Source: Dryomyza anilis (lineage: Eukaryota; Arthropoda; Insecta; Diptera; Dryomyzidae). Taken from it: DNA of 64,000 nt. The notes under the pieces were generated by a model. The model had not been told where the DNA came from. It saw only the letters and a program-made list of their open reading frames with translations, and did no database searches. The stretch is taken from NCBI GenBank assembly GCA_951804985.1, contig OX638131.1:38657544-38721543 (forward strand), given 5' to 3'. This document shows positions 22,206 to 34,599 of the stretch, one piece after another. The translations under genes and the position numbers were made by a program. Position 1 is the first letter of the stretch, and the number at the start of each line of letters is the position of its first letter.

Positions 22206-23835
22206 AATTATATGTAAAACTCAAAATATATATTCAAAAGATATACAAATACGATCATTTTAAACATATTTTCCTAATTAAAAACGACAAAAATTCACAC
22301 CATAATTCACATTCATGCCATAAGAAGGTATTATTTTAATTATAACAATGGATGAAAAAGTTAATTTCATATAAAGAAGCATTGGACAATTGTTTTCTAA
22401 ATGCAAAAACATGTCCAAAAAATACAATTTCCCACATTACCCATGTCCCACTTTACCCCAGGTTCTCCTATATAATATGGATATGGATAAAAATGATAAT
22501 ATATGAAAAAATATATATGAAAAAAATGAAAACTAAATACATGTACAATACTTTTAGTACTATAATCCGGTTCTAATATAATTTTTTCAAAAATGACCAT
22601 TATTGATCACAGATGACTCATTTAATAATTTCTGCAAACATTTATTTCTCTTTGTGTACAACTCTTATGACTTTTGAGTTTTCTTACGTTTAATCTAGAA
22701 TTGCTTTATAAATGATTTATTAAATACCTATTAAATGTACCACTCACTATGGCCGCCTCACCATCATACCACTCACTAAGTACGGACTGTATTTCTGCTG
22801 CTTCGCTCTGCAACGTGCTTATCGCAGGACATATTTAATAAAAACCAAATAGCATTTATGATACCACCAATGCCTTCATTTTTCAAAATTCAATTTAGAT
22901 TAGTTGGACGCCTCGCCGTGGCGCACCCATGCAACTACTACTGTTGCGCGGTTGGCATCACAGACTCCACCACCGTGGTGGGTCTTCATATCTACGCATA
23001 TTAATCACGTATAAAACTTATATATTTAAATGTAAAAAATTTTAAATTCATGATTATAGAATGTTGAAACCGATTTTGTTGGTAAAATCTATTTATTTCA
23101 CCACTAGATTTCGATAAAATTGTATAAAAACGATTTTTCAAAATTATCACCAACGTCAAGACGTTTGAAGGAATGAAGGCGGAACGTCGCGTCGCGTTCG
23201 TCGCAGACTAATTACTCTTGATTACGCTCAATTTGAGTGTCAGACTCATTTATGAATCCGTTGCCTCATAGAGCTATTAAGCAGGCTTATTAAAGTGTCA
23301 CTCTGACAGTTTCGAGTATTGCTATAGTTGGGGTCGTCTGCTAGGAAATATGATTTATTTGGGTGTTTTGAGTTTTTCATTTGGAAATAAAAAAATATGA
23401 TTTTATTTTTATGAAAAAATCATGATCTGCATCATTAATTAAAACTTAGATGAGCCCTTGCCACATTGATGCCCCATACATGACGACTGACGATATTGAC
23501 CATGGTTTGACGTTTTGTTTTCATAATGAGTGACAGCTGCTGGTTCTGATTTCTAAAACAGAATTTGCTAAATAGCAATCATACGGAACAAGATATGCAA
23601 GAGTGGTATGTGTACAGAACGGAAACAGCTGTTTATCGAATTATGATTTCTTGAGACTTAATGATTGTCCATCGAGAATGGCAACTATCAAATATGGTAG
23701 AATGTTTAATAAACAGTTTTTATCTGTTTTATACATATTTCATACATTCACATAAACTTTTGTAACTCGTTCAATACAAAATGCTCTCGGTTAAAGTCGT
23801 TGATATCTTGATTTACGCAGAAACGTTTTTAGAAT
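22206..23835. other. AT-rich DNA with a compact GC block at 22905-23000
   Basis: The block TTGGACGCCTCGCCGTGGCGCACCC...ACTGTTGCGCGGTTGGCATCACAGACTCCACCACCGTGGTGGG is sharply more GC-rich than its surroundings and holds the short inverted words CCACCACCGTGGTGG and GCCTCGCCGTGGCGC. A second GC-richer patch lies at 23155-23220. I recognise no known element. The rest is featureless. Confidence 0.4.
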
Positions 23836-24125
23836 TATTGTGCGTTATAAATAAAAATATGGTGAACAATTAAGTGTTAGTATAATTTAAAAAAATATTA
23901 TTAAAATTCAAAATTTTGTAATGTTTCAGAATTTAGTCTCGACCAGGGAAATAAGTTCAGATAATGATGTGAACAATTACTGTTTTATTGTGTGATATAA
24001 ATAAAAATATAGTGAACAATTAAGTGTTAGTAAAAATTGAAAAATATTATTAAAGTTCAAAATTTTCTAATGTTTCAGAATTTAGTCTCGACCAGGGACA
24101 TAAGTTTCAGATAATAATGTGAATT
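23836..24125. repeat. Tandem duplication, period about 150 bp
   Basis: TATAAATAAAAATAT(G/A)GTGAACAATTAAGTGTTAGTA occurs twice (GTGAAC at 23862 and 24012), each followed by AAAATATTATTAAA(A/G)TTCAAAATTTT and TAATGTTTCAGAATTTAGTCTCGACCAGGGA. Divergence is low. It directly precedes the longer array at 24130-25875. Confidence 0.85.
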
Positions 24126-24129
24126 ATTT

Positions 24130-25875
24130 CTTTTTAAATAAACTTCATAATCTAAAGACCAATTCGTCTCCAAAGTATTTACAGTATCTACAAAATGCTA
24201 TACAAATTCAGTAAGTTATTTTCTGAATATTTAGAAAGAAAATTACTTAGCTAAGTTAATAAGAAATATTTTCCAGAATTTTGAGAAGTTGAAGTTGTGT
24301 TTCTTAAATTTTGCGAAGAAAACAGCAAACATTTTCCATTTTTGATACATAGAAACCTTGCATTACAAAAAATTCACTTAGTTACTTTTTTAAAAACCCA
24401 ATAATTTTGTTTCTTGAAATTAAGAATATTTCCGTATTATATGCTACTCAAATTCGTGTAGTTATCTTCTGAATATTTAGAAAGTAAAATTACTTAGTTA
24501 AGTAAAAAAGAAATATTTTCCACAATTTTAAGAAGTTGAAGTTGTGTTCCTTAACTTTCGCGAAGAAATCAGCAACCATTTTACATTTTTGGTACATAAA
24601 ACCTTTGCATTACATAAATAATTTCTCTTAGTTACTTTTTTTAAAAACCCAATAATTTTGTTTCTTGAAATCAAGAATATTTCCCGTATTAAATGATACT
24701 CAAATTCAAGAAGTTATCTTCTGAAAATTTAAAAAGAAAATAACTTAGTTAAGTAAAAAAGAAATATTTTCAGAATTTTGATAACTTTAAGTTGTGTCCT
24801 TAAATTTCGCGAAGAAAACAGCTACAATTTTACATTTTTAATTCATTGCACCTTTGCATTACATAAATAATTTATCTTAGTTACTTTTTTGAAAACACAG
24901 TGACTTTGTTTCTTGCAAATAAGAATATTTCCGTTTTAAATGGTACTCAAATTCTAGAAGTTATCTTCTGAATATTTAGAAAGAAAAACACTTAGTTAAG
25001 TAATCTAAAATATTCTCCAGAATTTTTAAAAGTTGAAGAACATGTGTTCTTTAAATTTTGCGAAGAAAAAGCAACCATTTTACATTTTTGATACATAAAA
25101 CCTTTGCATAATTTCTCTTAGTTACTTTTTTTGAAAACCCAGTGACTTTGTTTCTTGCAATCAAGAATATTTCTATATAGCTTTATATCACTGCGTATAC
25201 TTCTTGATACCTTCTGGATTTTAGAAGTTGTTTTCCTTCGGTGTACAATGTATTTTGAAATTAAAATCTGTATTCTTTAGAATCACTAATATCAATAAGA
25301 TGCTACTAATGTTCTAGAAATTATAATCTGTATAATAAGAAACCAAATTACATAATTAATAAAATATAATCAAGAAATGTTCTACTGGATTTTGAGAAGT
25401 TTAAGAACATGTGTTCTTAAAATTTTGCCAAGTAAACAGCAACAATTTTACTTTTTTAATACATATGGCATTAACCTCGGCATATCAGGAATAATTGCTA
25501 TTAGTTCTTTCTTAATAACCAAGTGGTTATATTTCTTAAATCTAAAAATGTTTTCATTTAGCTGTATATAACTTTGCAAAATTCTGTTTTCTTTAGAATC
25601 GCTAATATAAATAAAATTTAGAATCGCCAATATCAATAAAAAACGAATGTTCTAGAATTTCTAATCTGGATATTAAAAAGCAAATGACTTAGTAATTAAA
25701 AACTAAACAAAAATATTCTCCGAGACTTTGAGCAGGTTAAGAAGAATTGTTCTTGAAACTTTGGAAAGAAAACTGCCTTAATTTTACATTTTTGGAGACA
25801 TAAGACGTTTTATTAAGAATAAATGATCCTAGTTACTTTTTCTCAAAATCAAGAATGTTTAAATGATACGGTTTT
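24130..25875. repeat. Tandem array of about 245-bp monomers
   Basis: Anchors TTTTGTTTCTTG(A/C)AA recur near 24406, 24657, 24905 and 25147, and ACTCAAATTC..GTTATCTTCTGAA near 24201 (altered), 24446, 24698 and 24945, giving periods of 242-251 bp. Each unit includes ACTTAGTTAAGTAA, GAAATATTTTCC, TTAAATTTCGCGAAGAAA and ACATTTTT..TACATAAAACCTTTGCATTA. Two more diverged monomers follow (about 25380-25560 and 25690-25870). About seven units in all, AT-rich and non-coding. Confidence 0.85.
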
Positions 25876-25885
25876 GATATCGCTA

Positions 25886-26141
25886 CACAGAAAATAATAA
25901 TAGACGTAAATAAAGCAACCGACATTAATTGCATTAATCAATCCAATTATATTTGCTAAAACTGCGCCGACTAATTAATTTGTTGCATTTACCTACAAAT
26001 AATCATATTAGCAAACGTAAATGCTGAATTAACGAAGAATAGCAAATTTTTTCACTAAGTTATTAATTTATGCATTGCTGGATTTATTAATGAATGCAAT
26101 TAATATCGGTTGCTGTATTTACGTCGATTATTTTTTCTGTG
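25886..26141. mobile_element. Fold-back MITE family B, copy 1
   Basis: The 256-bp element begins CACAGAAAATAATAATAGACGT and ends GTCGATTATTTTTTCTGTG, with TA on each side (25884-25885 and 26142-26143). The arms are long: GCAACCGA(C/T)ATTAATTGCATTAAT on the left is complementary to ATTAATGAATGCAATTAATATCGGTTGC on the right, and a second pair surrounds the centre (GCTAAAACTGC...). Other copies: about 42000-42146, 44089-44531 and 61912-62216. It is non-coding. Confidence 0.9.
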
Positions 26142-26144
26142 TAA

Positions 26145-28011
26145 ATGATATAAAACAGTGTTTTTATTTTGGGTTATGACATTTTCAAGATTTTCATTAA
26201 AATAAGATTGTCATTTATATTTAGCACAAATTAATCCAAACAAATACCATTTAGGAATTAAGTATATAAACTAAATAGAACTTGAAAATGTTTCATTTTG
26301 ATTCTTTGTATTTGATAAATAATTTTAAATACTTTTTTAAATACTTCTTTAAATTCTTCTTTAAATTCTACACAAACAAAGTAGCGAATAACTACGAATT
26401 TTCCCCCAAATTAATACATCGAACATCTTTGCATTTTTGTTGGGTCCCCCAAAATACGCAATCAATAAAAATCAATTACATTAAAATGCAAAAGCTTTTC
26501 GGCGAAATTATTTTCCAAAAGAAGGTAAAATATACCGTGGTATAGGCAGTTAAATGAGGCCATATTGAGGGCATACAGCAATTGTTAAATGCTTTAGTAC
26601 TCAATAGATTTGTACCGTAGGGTATTCTCTATAAATAAAAATTCCAATAACGCAAACCGCAAACAAAACGTTACGAAAACGGAAGTAAAGGTGCGGACAG
26701 GACAAAAGGATCCTAAATTAGAAATTCCAGTGCAATTGTTTTCAATAATATGTGTTTTTTTTTTACTTTCTTTTAAAAAGAATACCTAAATTATTAATGA
26801 AGTTGGCGCGTGCCGGTCCAAAAATTCACGTCAAAAATTATATATTATATTTTATTGAATGTTATATCTATTAGTCCAACGTTGGTTGTGGCACATCATC
26901 ATCAGACAGCATTTAATGAAATTTAACAACATTTTAAATGCATTTTGCAGTCAAGTACCCAGCATCGTTGTCGTTGGCCATATAGACTTTACGGCCAATA
27001 AAACAATTTCATTTTGAGCCATTGAATCGACGAAGACCCGACCCGGCTGTACTCGAAACACATACATAGCATTGTAGTTACAACGTGCGCTCAGATTGTG
27101 GCCGGGTTCGACGCGTATAGTGTGCAGCGACAGCGACATTATCATGAACTATAGCCGACTGTTTGACATTTTAAATGGTACTGCCGGATAGACGAATGGG
27201 AAATTATGAAACGGAAATAGTGCTCGGTAATGGGCGCGCGCAATGGCGAATGTTCTATGCGCCATACTTATGAAATGTTGTGTTTGGAAATAAAAGTTTA
27301 CTACAATGGCATGCAGTTTTAAATATTTAGAATAATTTTTAAAATCTCATTCAAATTTATATCTACAAATAAAGTCTTTTGGCAATTTAATAATATATTT
27401 TTTTTATTAAATAATAAATTTTGCTATAATTTTATTTAATATTTAATATAAACTTCCTTTCGTATTGCTGTAGCAGGCTTATGTCACGGTCTAGAACATT
27501 TGACATTTAAACAACTGAAAATGTCACTGTCAGTGTGGCATTAAAATGTGGCAAAGTATAGCAACCCTTTTTATGACACTCCTAGTTTATATTTATTGTT
27601 TTTATCTCTATTTTGCTTTGTAAAACTTTTGTCCATTTTAGCATAAAATCGTTTAGCAAAGTTTTGCCATAATAACTAAAAAAAATATAACAAGGGTTAT
27701 AATGGTCAAGTTATTAGTCAAATGTCAAAGTAAGTCAATACTAGGTTATAAAGAGATATGTCAAAACTTGCTAGGGTTAGTTTTTCGAATATTAATTTGT
27801 TTCAAGGTAAGGATTAATTCATAAATTCTAGTTTTAAGGGGGTATTTATTAATGTTTTGGGTTAGTTTTCAAGTTTGTTTTTCTTTTTTTTATTAAATAG
27901 TCTAGTATAGATCTGAAAATGAAAGTTGGTGAAATTTCAATAATTGTTAAAAGTTTTCTTTTTGTTTTACAAAATTCTGATGAACATTAAAATTATATAT
28001 TAAAAAATATA
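26145..28011. other. Single-copy DNA with a GC-richer patch at 26940-27260
   Basis: The patch contains CGTTGTCGTTGGCC, GACCCGACCCGGCTGTACTCG, GTGGCCGGGTTCGACGCG and GGGCGCGCGCAATGGCG. The longest frame (64 codons, minus strand) has no known motif. The patch could be regulatory or a decayed element. The rest is AT-rich; ATGTCAAA-type words recur at 27480-27770. Confidence 0.35.
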
Positions 28012-28265
28012 TATCGTAGTTGTAGAACGAAAATTCACCAAATACATTTTTATGAAAACCTTAAATTTCGAGTTTGCTGATTAATATTATAAAAAGTATT
28101 TGATGCATGTTTAGAGATGAAATAGCAATTGATAGATTTACATTTTCTCATCATATGGCATTGGGATCATCGATTAAAAATTGACAGATATATGACTATT
28201 TTTGTAAATAAATATTTGGCATTTTGAAAATGTACTTGGTGACTTTTCGTTGTATAACGACGATA
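28012..28265. mobile_element. MITE family D, copy 1 (TATCG ends, long inverted repeats)
   Basis: A 254-bp element starts TATCGTAGTTGTAGAACGAAAATTC and ends in the reverse complement, ...CGTTGTATAACGACGATA, with pairing over about 40 bp (ACCAAATACATTTTT against AAAATGTACTTGGTGA). A second copy is at 48825-49084, where the arms match even better. The interiors are colinear (TTAAATTTCGAGTTTG(C/T)TGATTAATATTA, AATATTTGGCATTTTGAAAATGTA). It is non-coding. Confidence 0.85.
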
Positions 28266-28689
28266 TTATAATTCCAAATTTAAAGCAATCACTTCAAATT
28301 TCGAATTCGAAATTACATTACTCAGCATGATTTTTCCAACAAACTTCCCGTACATCAAATTCTATATAATTCGCGAATGCTGATTTTGACTGCATACTCA
28401 GTTTTTCCAATTACGTAATGCTTTTAAGAAAAATTTTAAACGACATTTTAGGCATTTTTCAGCTGCTTTTTTAGAATAAGAAAATACTGCACTGTTGTAT
28501 ACTAGTTTTTCATTAATTTTTAAATGCTATAAGTATTCTAATTGTCAATTCTAATTAAGGATTACTTATGCATTTTAATATCGTTATACATTTTTTTGTT
28601 ATTTTGATCTAAACTCGGAAAAAATAGTTTTTTTTTAACTATTTCTAAATTGTTATTTAAGCATTTAGGATCATGTGATAAACTAAAAA

Positions 28690-28910
28690 ATGATTTTTGG
28701 TTATTCGGAGCATAGTTCAAAGTAACAATCAAAATTACTAACATTTTTCCATCGGTACCAATATGCCCTATTCAAATATGTCCCATTCAAATATGTCCTA
28801 TTCAAAAATGTGCTATTGGTTATTCAGAGCATAGTTCAAAATAACAATCAAAATTGTTAATATTTTTCCATAGGAACTACTTTTTAAAATATGCCCTATT
28901 GGAAAAAAAA
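28690..28910. repeat. Tandem duplication, period about 118 bp
   Basis: TTGGTTATTC(G/A)GAGCATAGTTCAAA(G/A)TAACAATCAAAATT occurs near 28696 and 28814, each followed by ATTTTTCCAT(C/A)GG and ATATGCCCTATT. Between them ATGTCC(C/T)ATTCAAA is itself repeated three times. Confidence 0.8.
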
Positions 28911-31444
28911 TTATTAAGCAGTCTAAATCAGCACCAGAGATATTTATAAAAATGAGGTATAGGATGTTCATAGCAAAATTATTTTCTCATTTTGTAGAGT
29001 TTTATTCTAGTCAAATGGATTAGTAATAATTATTATTTTAAAGTAATGGCTTATTATATAAGCAAATCTACAACTTATATTAATTTAACTCTACTAGCTA
29101 TGTATTTCACATAGTTCCGCTCCATTCTACAAAAAAAAAAAATCAACAGTCTTTTGAAAAAAAAAACCTCTTCAAAAATTTAATTTCCTACCGCAGAGGG
29201 ACCCGTGCTTTTTCGACGACGAATGTCGCCAACATGTTTCACCATGAAAAAGAGTGACTATGAGATTTTGATAAATGACCCTATGCACAACAACAAAAAC
29301 TACAAAAACAACAACAACAAGATTGTGTACAACATGTGCCATTGCAAAAACAACAACAAAAACAAAAAAGTTTTCAAAAACGTATACAGTACATGACGCT
29401 GTATCAAAAAACGTGCAACACAAACAAAGCACGCGACATTTTGACACAAATGCTGCAAGCAGCAGACGGTTTTTTGAAAATTCGCGTTCATATGTCTGGC
29501 AACGCCATCCCCCCCAGGTCTATGTAACTCACTCCTACATATTAGCCTAAATTCTATTTTAATACGCTGTCGCTTTCGCTATTTTCGTATTTCTCAAATC
29601 ATTCTTCATTTGTAATTCCGCTACCGTTTTTCACCGAAAAAAAAAAAAAAACATTTGTAACAGTCTTTCGAGACATCGTTGTGATGTGTGGAGCGGGAGT
29701 ACGCTGATGATGATGACGACGACGATGCGTTTCAAGTTCTTAACTCCTCCAATTGAAGGCATTTATTTTGTGCTTATTCGGCTTTTTTTTTCCAAATATT
29801 GATATTAGAAAATCGAATCACGTCGCATTACTTTGTAAATAATGTTTGAAATATATTATAAAAGCTTTAGTGGGTGGATAAGGTACTAAATCTACATAGG
29901 CTGTGTTTTGAAAACCTTTAATGTAGTTTGGAAAATGAGGGCGATGTCATTTGTTGGAGCGCTATATATATCAGACAAATTGTTACAAAAATCCAGACAA
30001 ACTTTTTGAAGAAATGCAACGGTAGGAAATCTTACTAAATTAAGCGTTACTCTAGAAATCGATTACTCTATCCTATCGATTCGCCATATATAACTTTTAC
30101 TGAATTAAGTTCAGAAAAATTTTGAAAATTACGTTAAAAGGGCATATCACAGAAATTTGATAGTAATTTTGTTATTTATGATATACTCCATTTAGTTTTT
30201 ATCATTAGATCTTACATACAAAAAACAATCACAAATTGTTTCATTTACCATTCCATATGTTCTTTAAATTTTTCAAAAATTCTAAAAACTCAAATTTGCG
30301 TAGACAATTAAGAGAAAAATTGCATTTATAGTTTTTTGATAACCTACTCTGGAAGATTACGTAATTTTGTATTCTAAATAGTCTCTGAATAGAATCTAAT
30401 ATTTCGAATTTAATTTTCTAATTAAAACCCTATACGTGGTGCAAAATAAAACAGAGTAGGAATTTAAAATTAGTACACTGCAGTAATATAGAAAAAAAAA
30501 TGATGTGATACTCAGAGGAAAATTGGGATGTAAAATGTTTTTATATATTTCAAATATTACCCATGTTAAAATATTCAGTTAAACATAATTTTTCTTTGAA
30601 ATAGCTCTATTTTTCGTGATGCATTTTCCAACAAACGAAAAACAAAAAAACACCATTAAAATACCTACTCGAATACAAATTTCAAAAATCATATTACTGT
30701 CAAAAATGGTTTCAATAAATTCCGTTTAATTACCTACCTTGCACATTGCATACTTAATGCCACCTTTTTGTCACCAAGAACTTTTAAATTTAAATTATTT
30801 TTGTGCTCCCTCTTTGCACCGTATACTGTATATTTTAATAAAAGACATAAAGAATGAAATTTATAACACGAACAGTTAAAAAATTACCGCACAGTTGAGA
30901 AAATTTGTGTCTCTTGTTTATGCACAGCATTGATATTGATATGAAAAATAGTAAAAAATACCAAACGGAAAATATTAACTACGTTTTTCATTAACACAAT
31001 GATAAACGATAATTGTGTTTTTGAGTTTACAAAAAAAATACAACAAATAGTAGCATAAATAATGTACCTACCATTCACAGATAAATAAGAAAATACATTA
31101 AAAGGAAAACTTACACTGAACACATTATTTAAATTATGCTTTCATTGTGTGGTAACAAAAATAAAAACCAAATTTTTAAACGGTTTGAAATGTCACGTAC
31201 GATGACAAAGAAGAAAAAACTGATTATTCAGAGAAGTGGGGCATCTAAAGAATTTTTTTTTTGGCTGTATCCTATTTACAGAATTATATACCTAAGTGTT
31301 GGATGATACAGCGGTACAAGTCATGCAGCTGATATGAATTTTATTTTCTGTTGTAATTGTGCAAAAAGTTATTCAAAGTTTTTATGATGTGTATTAAAAA
31401 CTTTGTTTCCACTTAATTTTGAACATTTTTTATAAGATTTTGTA
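28911..31444. other. AT-rich DNA with CAA and GAC triplet runs
   Basis: ACAACAACAAAAACTACAAAAACAACAACAAC lies near 29286-29320 with more near 29350-29370, and GATGATGATGACGACGACGATG at about 29706-29727. A modest GC rise at 29190-29760 surrounds them. Both strands have short Lys/Asn/Thr frames that come from these triplets. No gene is called; 29770-31440 holds nothing recognised. Confidence 0.4.
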
Positions 31445-31600
31445 TTTATTATATTGAGGCGGAAGGAAATGATTAAAATAATAAAAAATGATTCATTTTA
31501 TTATATCTTATAAAAAATGGATTTGGTAAATATTATATTGAGTCGGAAGGAAACGAATTAAATAATTAGAAATTACATATTTTATTATATTAAATACTAT
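31445..31600. repeat. Tandem duplication, period about 84 bp
   Basis: TATTATATTGAG(G/T)CGGAAGGAAA occurs at about 31447 and 31531, each followed by an A/T-rich stretch ending in TTTTATTATAT. It is a two-copy local repeat. Confidence 0.75.
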
Positions 31601-31744
31601 TTTTCTTGATGCAAGTTTTTCTAATATTTGTCTTTCTTTTTGTTACAGGTATGTGAAACGTTCTATAATATTTCTTGAATATTGTCTACGGAATATATAT
31701 GTAAGTCAGAAGAATAAATAATAGTTTGGCTCAACAAACCTGTC

Positions 31745-32530
31745 CCTATTAGGTAGAGCCATGCTCATGAACAGATTATTGAAAATTTTCAAATAATCGG
31801 GCTCTCACGAGGCCGCATAAATGTAAAATATAGGGTATAGATTGTAACGAAATTTCTTTATCATATACTTTTAAAGCACTATGTCCTTTAAAAGTATATT
31901 TGATAAAACATAATCATGATCATATCATGTTGAACATGTAATTAATCGGATTATTACAGAGTAAAATGAAATAATCTAGTCCCGATCATGAAATCACAAT
32001 CACTACTAAGGAGATTACATCACAATCGTGATGTTTTTCATTGCCTTATATACCGAAGTAATGTTTTGGAATGTTGGTGTTTCATTTAATAAGAATATAC
32101 CATATTTGATACGTACCCCAAAAGAAATTGGTCATGATCCGGAACTGATCATTGGTTTTTTTAATAATAGTTTGGCACTACAGTCCTATAAGAACTTAGG
32201 CCCAGCTCCTCACCATTTAGAGCTGTGCGTGTTATATTTGTACTCAAAGTGGTGGGACCTACAGTTTATTGTCGAATCCGAACGGCGGGTGAGAGCTTTT
32301 CATAGGCAATGTTTTACTCTCGTAGGTTTGGCATTTACTGCCGAGAGGTAGCGCGGTATAGAAAAATGTTTCTATGAAAAGATGTTGTTAGCCCCAGTCC
32401 AGGCTTGAACCGGGGAACTTTCGGCTCACAGTCCAACGCACTAACCACTGAGCTACCGCGGTTTTTTTACCTTGTCAAAATCTGATCAGTTAAATGACAA
32501 ATACGATCTGGACATGAGCATTTTTTCCCC
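31745..32530. mobile_element. Probable inverted-repeat element carrying a SINE (MITE family F-like)
   Basis: The left edge CCCTATTAGGTAGAGCCATGCTCATG and the right edge CATGAGCATTTTTTCCCCTAATA are imperfect inverted repeats. The interior is rich in TGATCATGATC, CCGATCATGAA and ATCCGGAACTGATCA words, like the element at 49311-49735. The SINE at 32164-32460 splits it. Boundaries are uncertain and no target duplication was confirmed. Confidence 0.4.
32164..32460 (-). mobile_element. tRNA-derived SINE, copy 2, with 9-bp target duplication
   Basis: On the minus strand the head reads CGCGGTAGCTCAGTGGTTAG (A box) ... GGTTCAAGCC (B box), followed by the shared body and a CTATTATT tail. It is flanked by the direct repeat GTTTTTTTA at 32155-32163 and 32461-32469, the mark of target-primed reverse transcription. 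The 297-bp body aligns with 41439-41749 over nearly its full length, including CGAACGGCGGGTGAGAGC and GCCGAGAGGTAGCGC on the plus strand. It would be pol III transcribed and depend on a LINE. The frame at 32028-32351 merely overlaps it. Confidence 0.92.
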
Positions 32531-32537
32531 TAATATA

Positions 32538-34017
32538 CACATCATTATGATGAATTTATTCATAAATATTATGAATTTTTCTACCATCTACCAGACTCAT
32601 CATATTAAGACGACCGTTCATTAAATGACATATTGATGAATATATTTATTATCTATATATGAACTTATTCGTACTATCGATGAATTTATTCACAATGAAT
32701 TTATTCATAAATATTATGAATTCTTCTAAGAACTACCAGATTCATCATATTGATACCACCGTTCATTAAATGACATATTGATGAATACATTTATTATATA
32801 TATGAACTTATTCATACTATCATCATAGTGAAGAACAAAATATTCAAAACAATGAATCGTCATAATATTAATGAATTATTTAAAATTTTATTTTTTTAAG
32901 AAGTTATCAAAAAAAAAATATTTTTTTTTTTAGAAAACAATTGAAAAAGTAGTTGGAAAAAATTTTTATTAAATAAACACATTTTTTTCGAAAAAAATAT
33001 CACAATATTTTTTCACAAATTAAAAAAATTTACGGAAAAAAAATTTTGTACGAAAAATTTAATTTTTTTACGAAGTTACCGAAAATATATTTTTTTTTTT
33101 GAAAAAAATGTTGGAAAAATAATTTTATTAAAAATACATTTTTTTTGAAAAAAATATTTATCCGGAAAAAAAAAATTCACAAAAAAAAATGTGTAAAAAA
33201 ATTGCCTATTAAATTTGTTGAAAAAAAAATTTATTAAAAAAACACATTTTTTTCGAAAAAAATATCACTTTTTTTTTTCACAAAAATTTGGTATGAAGTT
33301 ACCAAAAATATATATATTTTTTTTTTTGAAAAAAATGTTGGAAAAATAATTTTATTAAAAAAAACATTTTTTTTTAAAAAAATATTTATCCGGAAAAAAA
33401 TGTTCACAAAAAAAAATTTGTAAAAAAATTGCCTATTAAAAGTTTTTTTTTTCGGAAAAAAAAATTTGTTTGAAAAATTTAATTTTTTGACGAAGTTATC
33501 AATTTTTTTAGAAAATATTTGGAAAAAAAATTTATAAAAAAAAAAAAAATTTCGAAAAAAAATTAACCGAAAAAAAAAATGACTGAACAAATTTTTGTTC
33601 GAAAAAAAAAATTTATAATCATTTTTATATATATAATTTTTTATTAATAATAATTTGTAATTATAAATAATAAGAATTAACATACAAGAACTACTTGAGA
33701 ACTGAGTAGTACGGCAAAAAATGAACGAAAATAAATATTTTGATTGAAATTTGGTTTGATGAACAGCATTCTTCAATATGAAGTACATATATATTGTATT
33801 TTATGTTTTTGTGCATTAATATAATGAAACGTATTCTTTACATAAAACACATCATATTAAGAACACTTTTTGACAGTTACCAAGCGTTCATCATATTTAT
33901 GATAGCATTCATAACATTGATGGCGTTAATCATTAATATTAAGAATGGTTCTTCAATACAATAAATCATGGTTTGAACAACGAAATTCATCAATATGATG
34001 TACACTTTTTTTCTGTG
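32538..34017. mobile_element. MITE family A, copy 3 (expanded, 1.5 kb)
   Basis: It starts CACATCATTATGATGAATTTATTC and ends TTTTTTTCTGTG with TA on both sides (32536-32537 and 34018-34019). The left arm is duplicated: GAATTTATTCATAAATATTATGAATT..TCT...CTACCAGA(C/T)TCATCATATT appears near 32552 and 32698. The A/T-rich middle (about 32880-33610) consists of repeated units with AAAAAATGTTGGAAAAA and TTTATCCGGAAAAAA. The minus-strand 184-codon Phe/Lys/Asn-rich frame in this middle comes from the homopolymers and is not a gene. Confidence 0.85.
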
Positions 34018-34378
34018 TAGTTCCTTTTAATAATCAAATATTCTTTTTAAATTCCTCACATACCATGACAGAACAATTAAATGCTATGAATACTTCATTA
34101 ACGTAACTAATATTCATTGTTATGCTGAACTTGGTAATTAGTTTTAATATAAAAATTTAACTTGATGATGACATTTTTATGTCTGTTTATATATTAAAAT
34201 TACAAAAGGGCATATGCGCCTAAAACACTCTAAATATATCATAAGAATTGGCGTATCATCATGTAGTTAAGTCAATATAAACCCATTTATAAGTCATGTC
34301 AAGCCAAAGGTAAATCCAATCAATCCTATGTATCCTACGTTTGCTGATTACAAACATATGCAGCTTCTCATCTGTACA

Positions 34379-34598
34379 CACCCAGAAAAAAATTCCCTCA
34401 AATCCCATTAAAATTGGTCAATAGGACAATTTTTGATTTAATAGTATACAAAAAATAAAAACTTTCATATAAACTCAATGGCAATGTCATGGTATTTTCT
34501 AATATTTAATGGTATTTTCCGATTAAAATAATAATTTATCCTATTCAATATTTTTAATAGTAAAAAACTATTATTTATACAGTATTTTTTTCTGGGTG
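34379..34598. mobile_element. MITE family C, copy 2
   Basis: This is a 220-bp copy of 2161-2382, with ends CACCCAGAAAAAAA and TTTTTTCTGGGTG. The flanks read ACA and CAG, so a clean TA duplication is not kept. Differences from copy 1 are scattered substitutions and single-base indels. The high similarity suggests both copies are not very old. Confidence 0.85.
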
Positions 34599-34599
34599 C

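Noticed and set aside
33234..33788. 184-codon Phe/Lys/Asn-rich minus-strand frame
   Set aside because: It lies wholly in the A/T homopolymer middle of the family A MITE and has no domain or start context.
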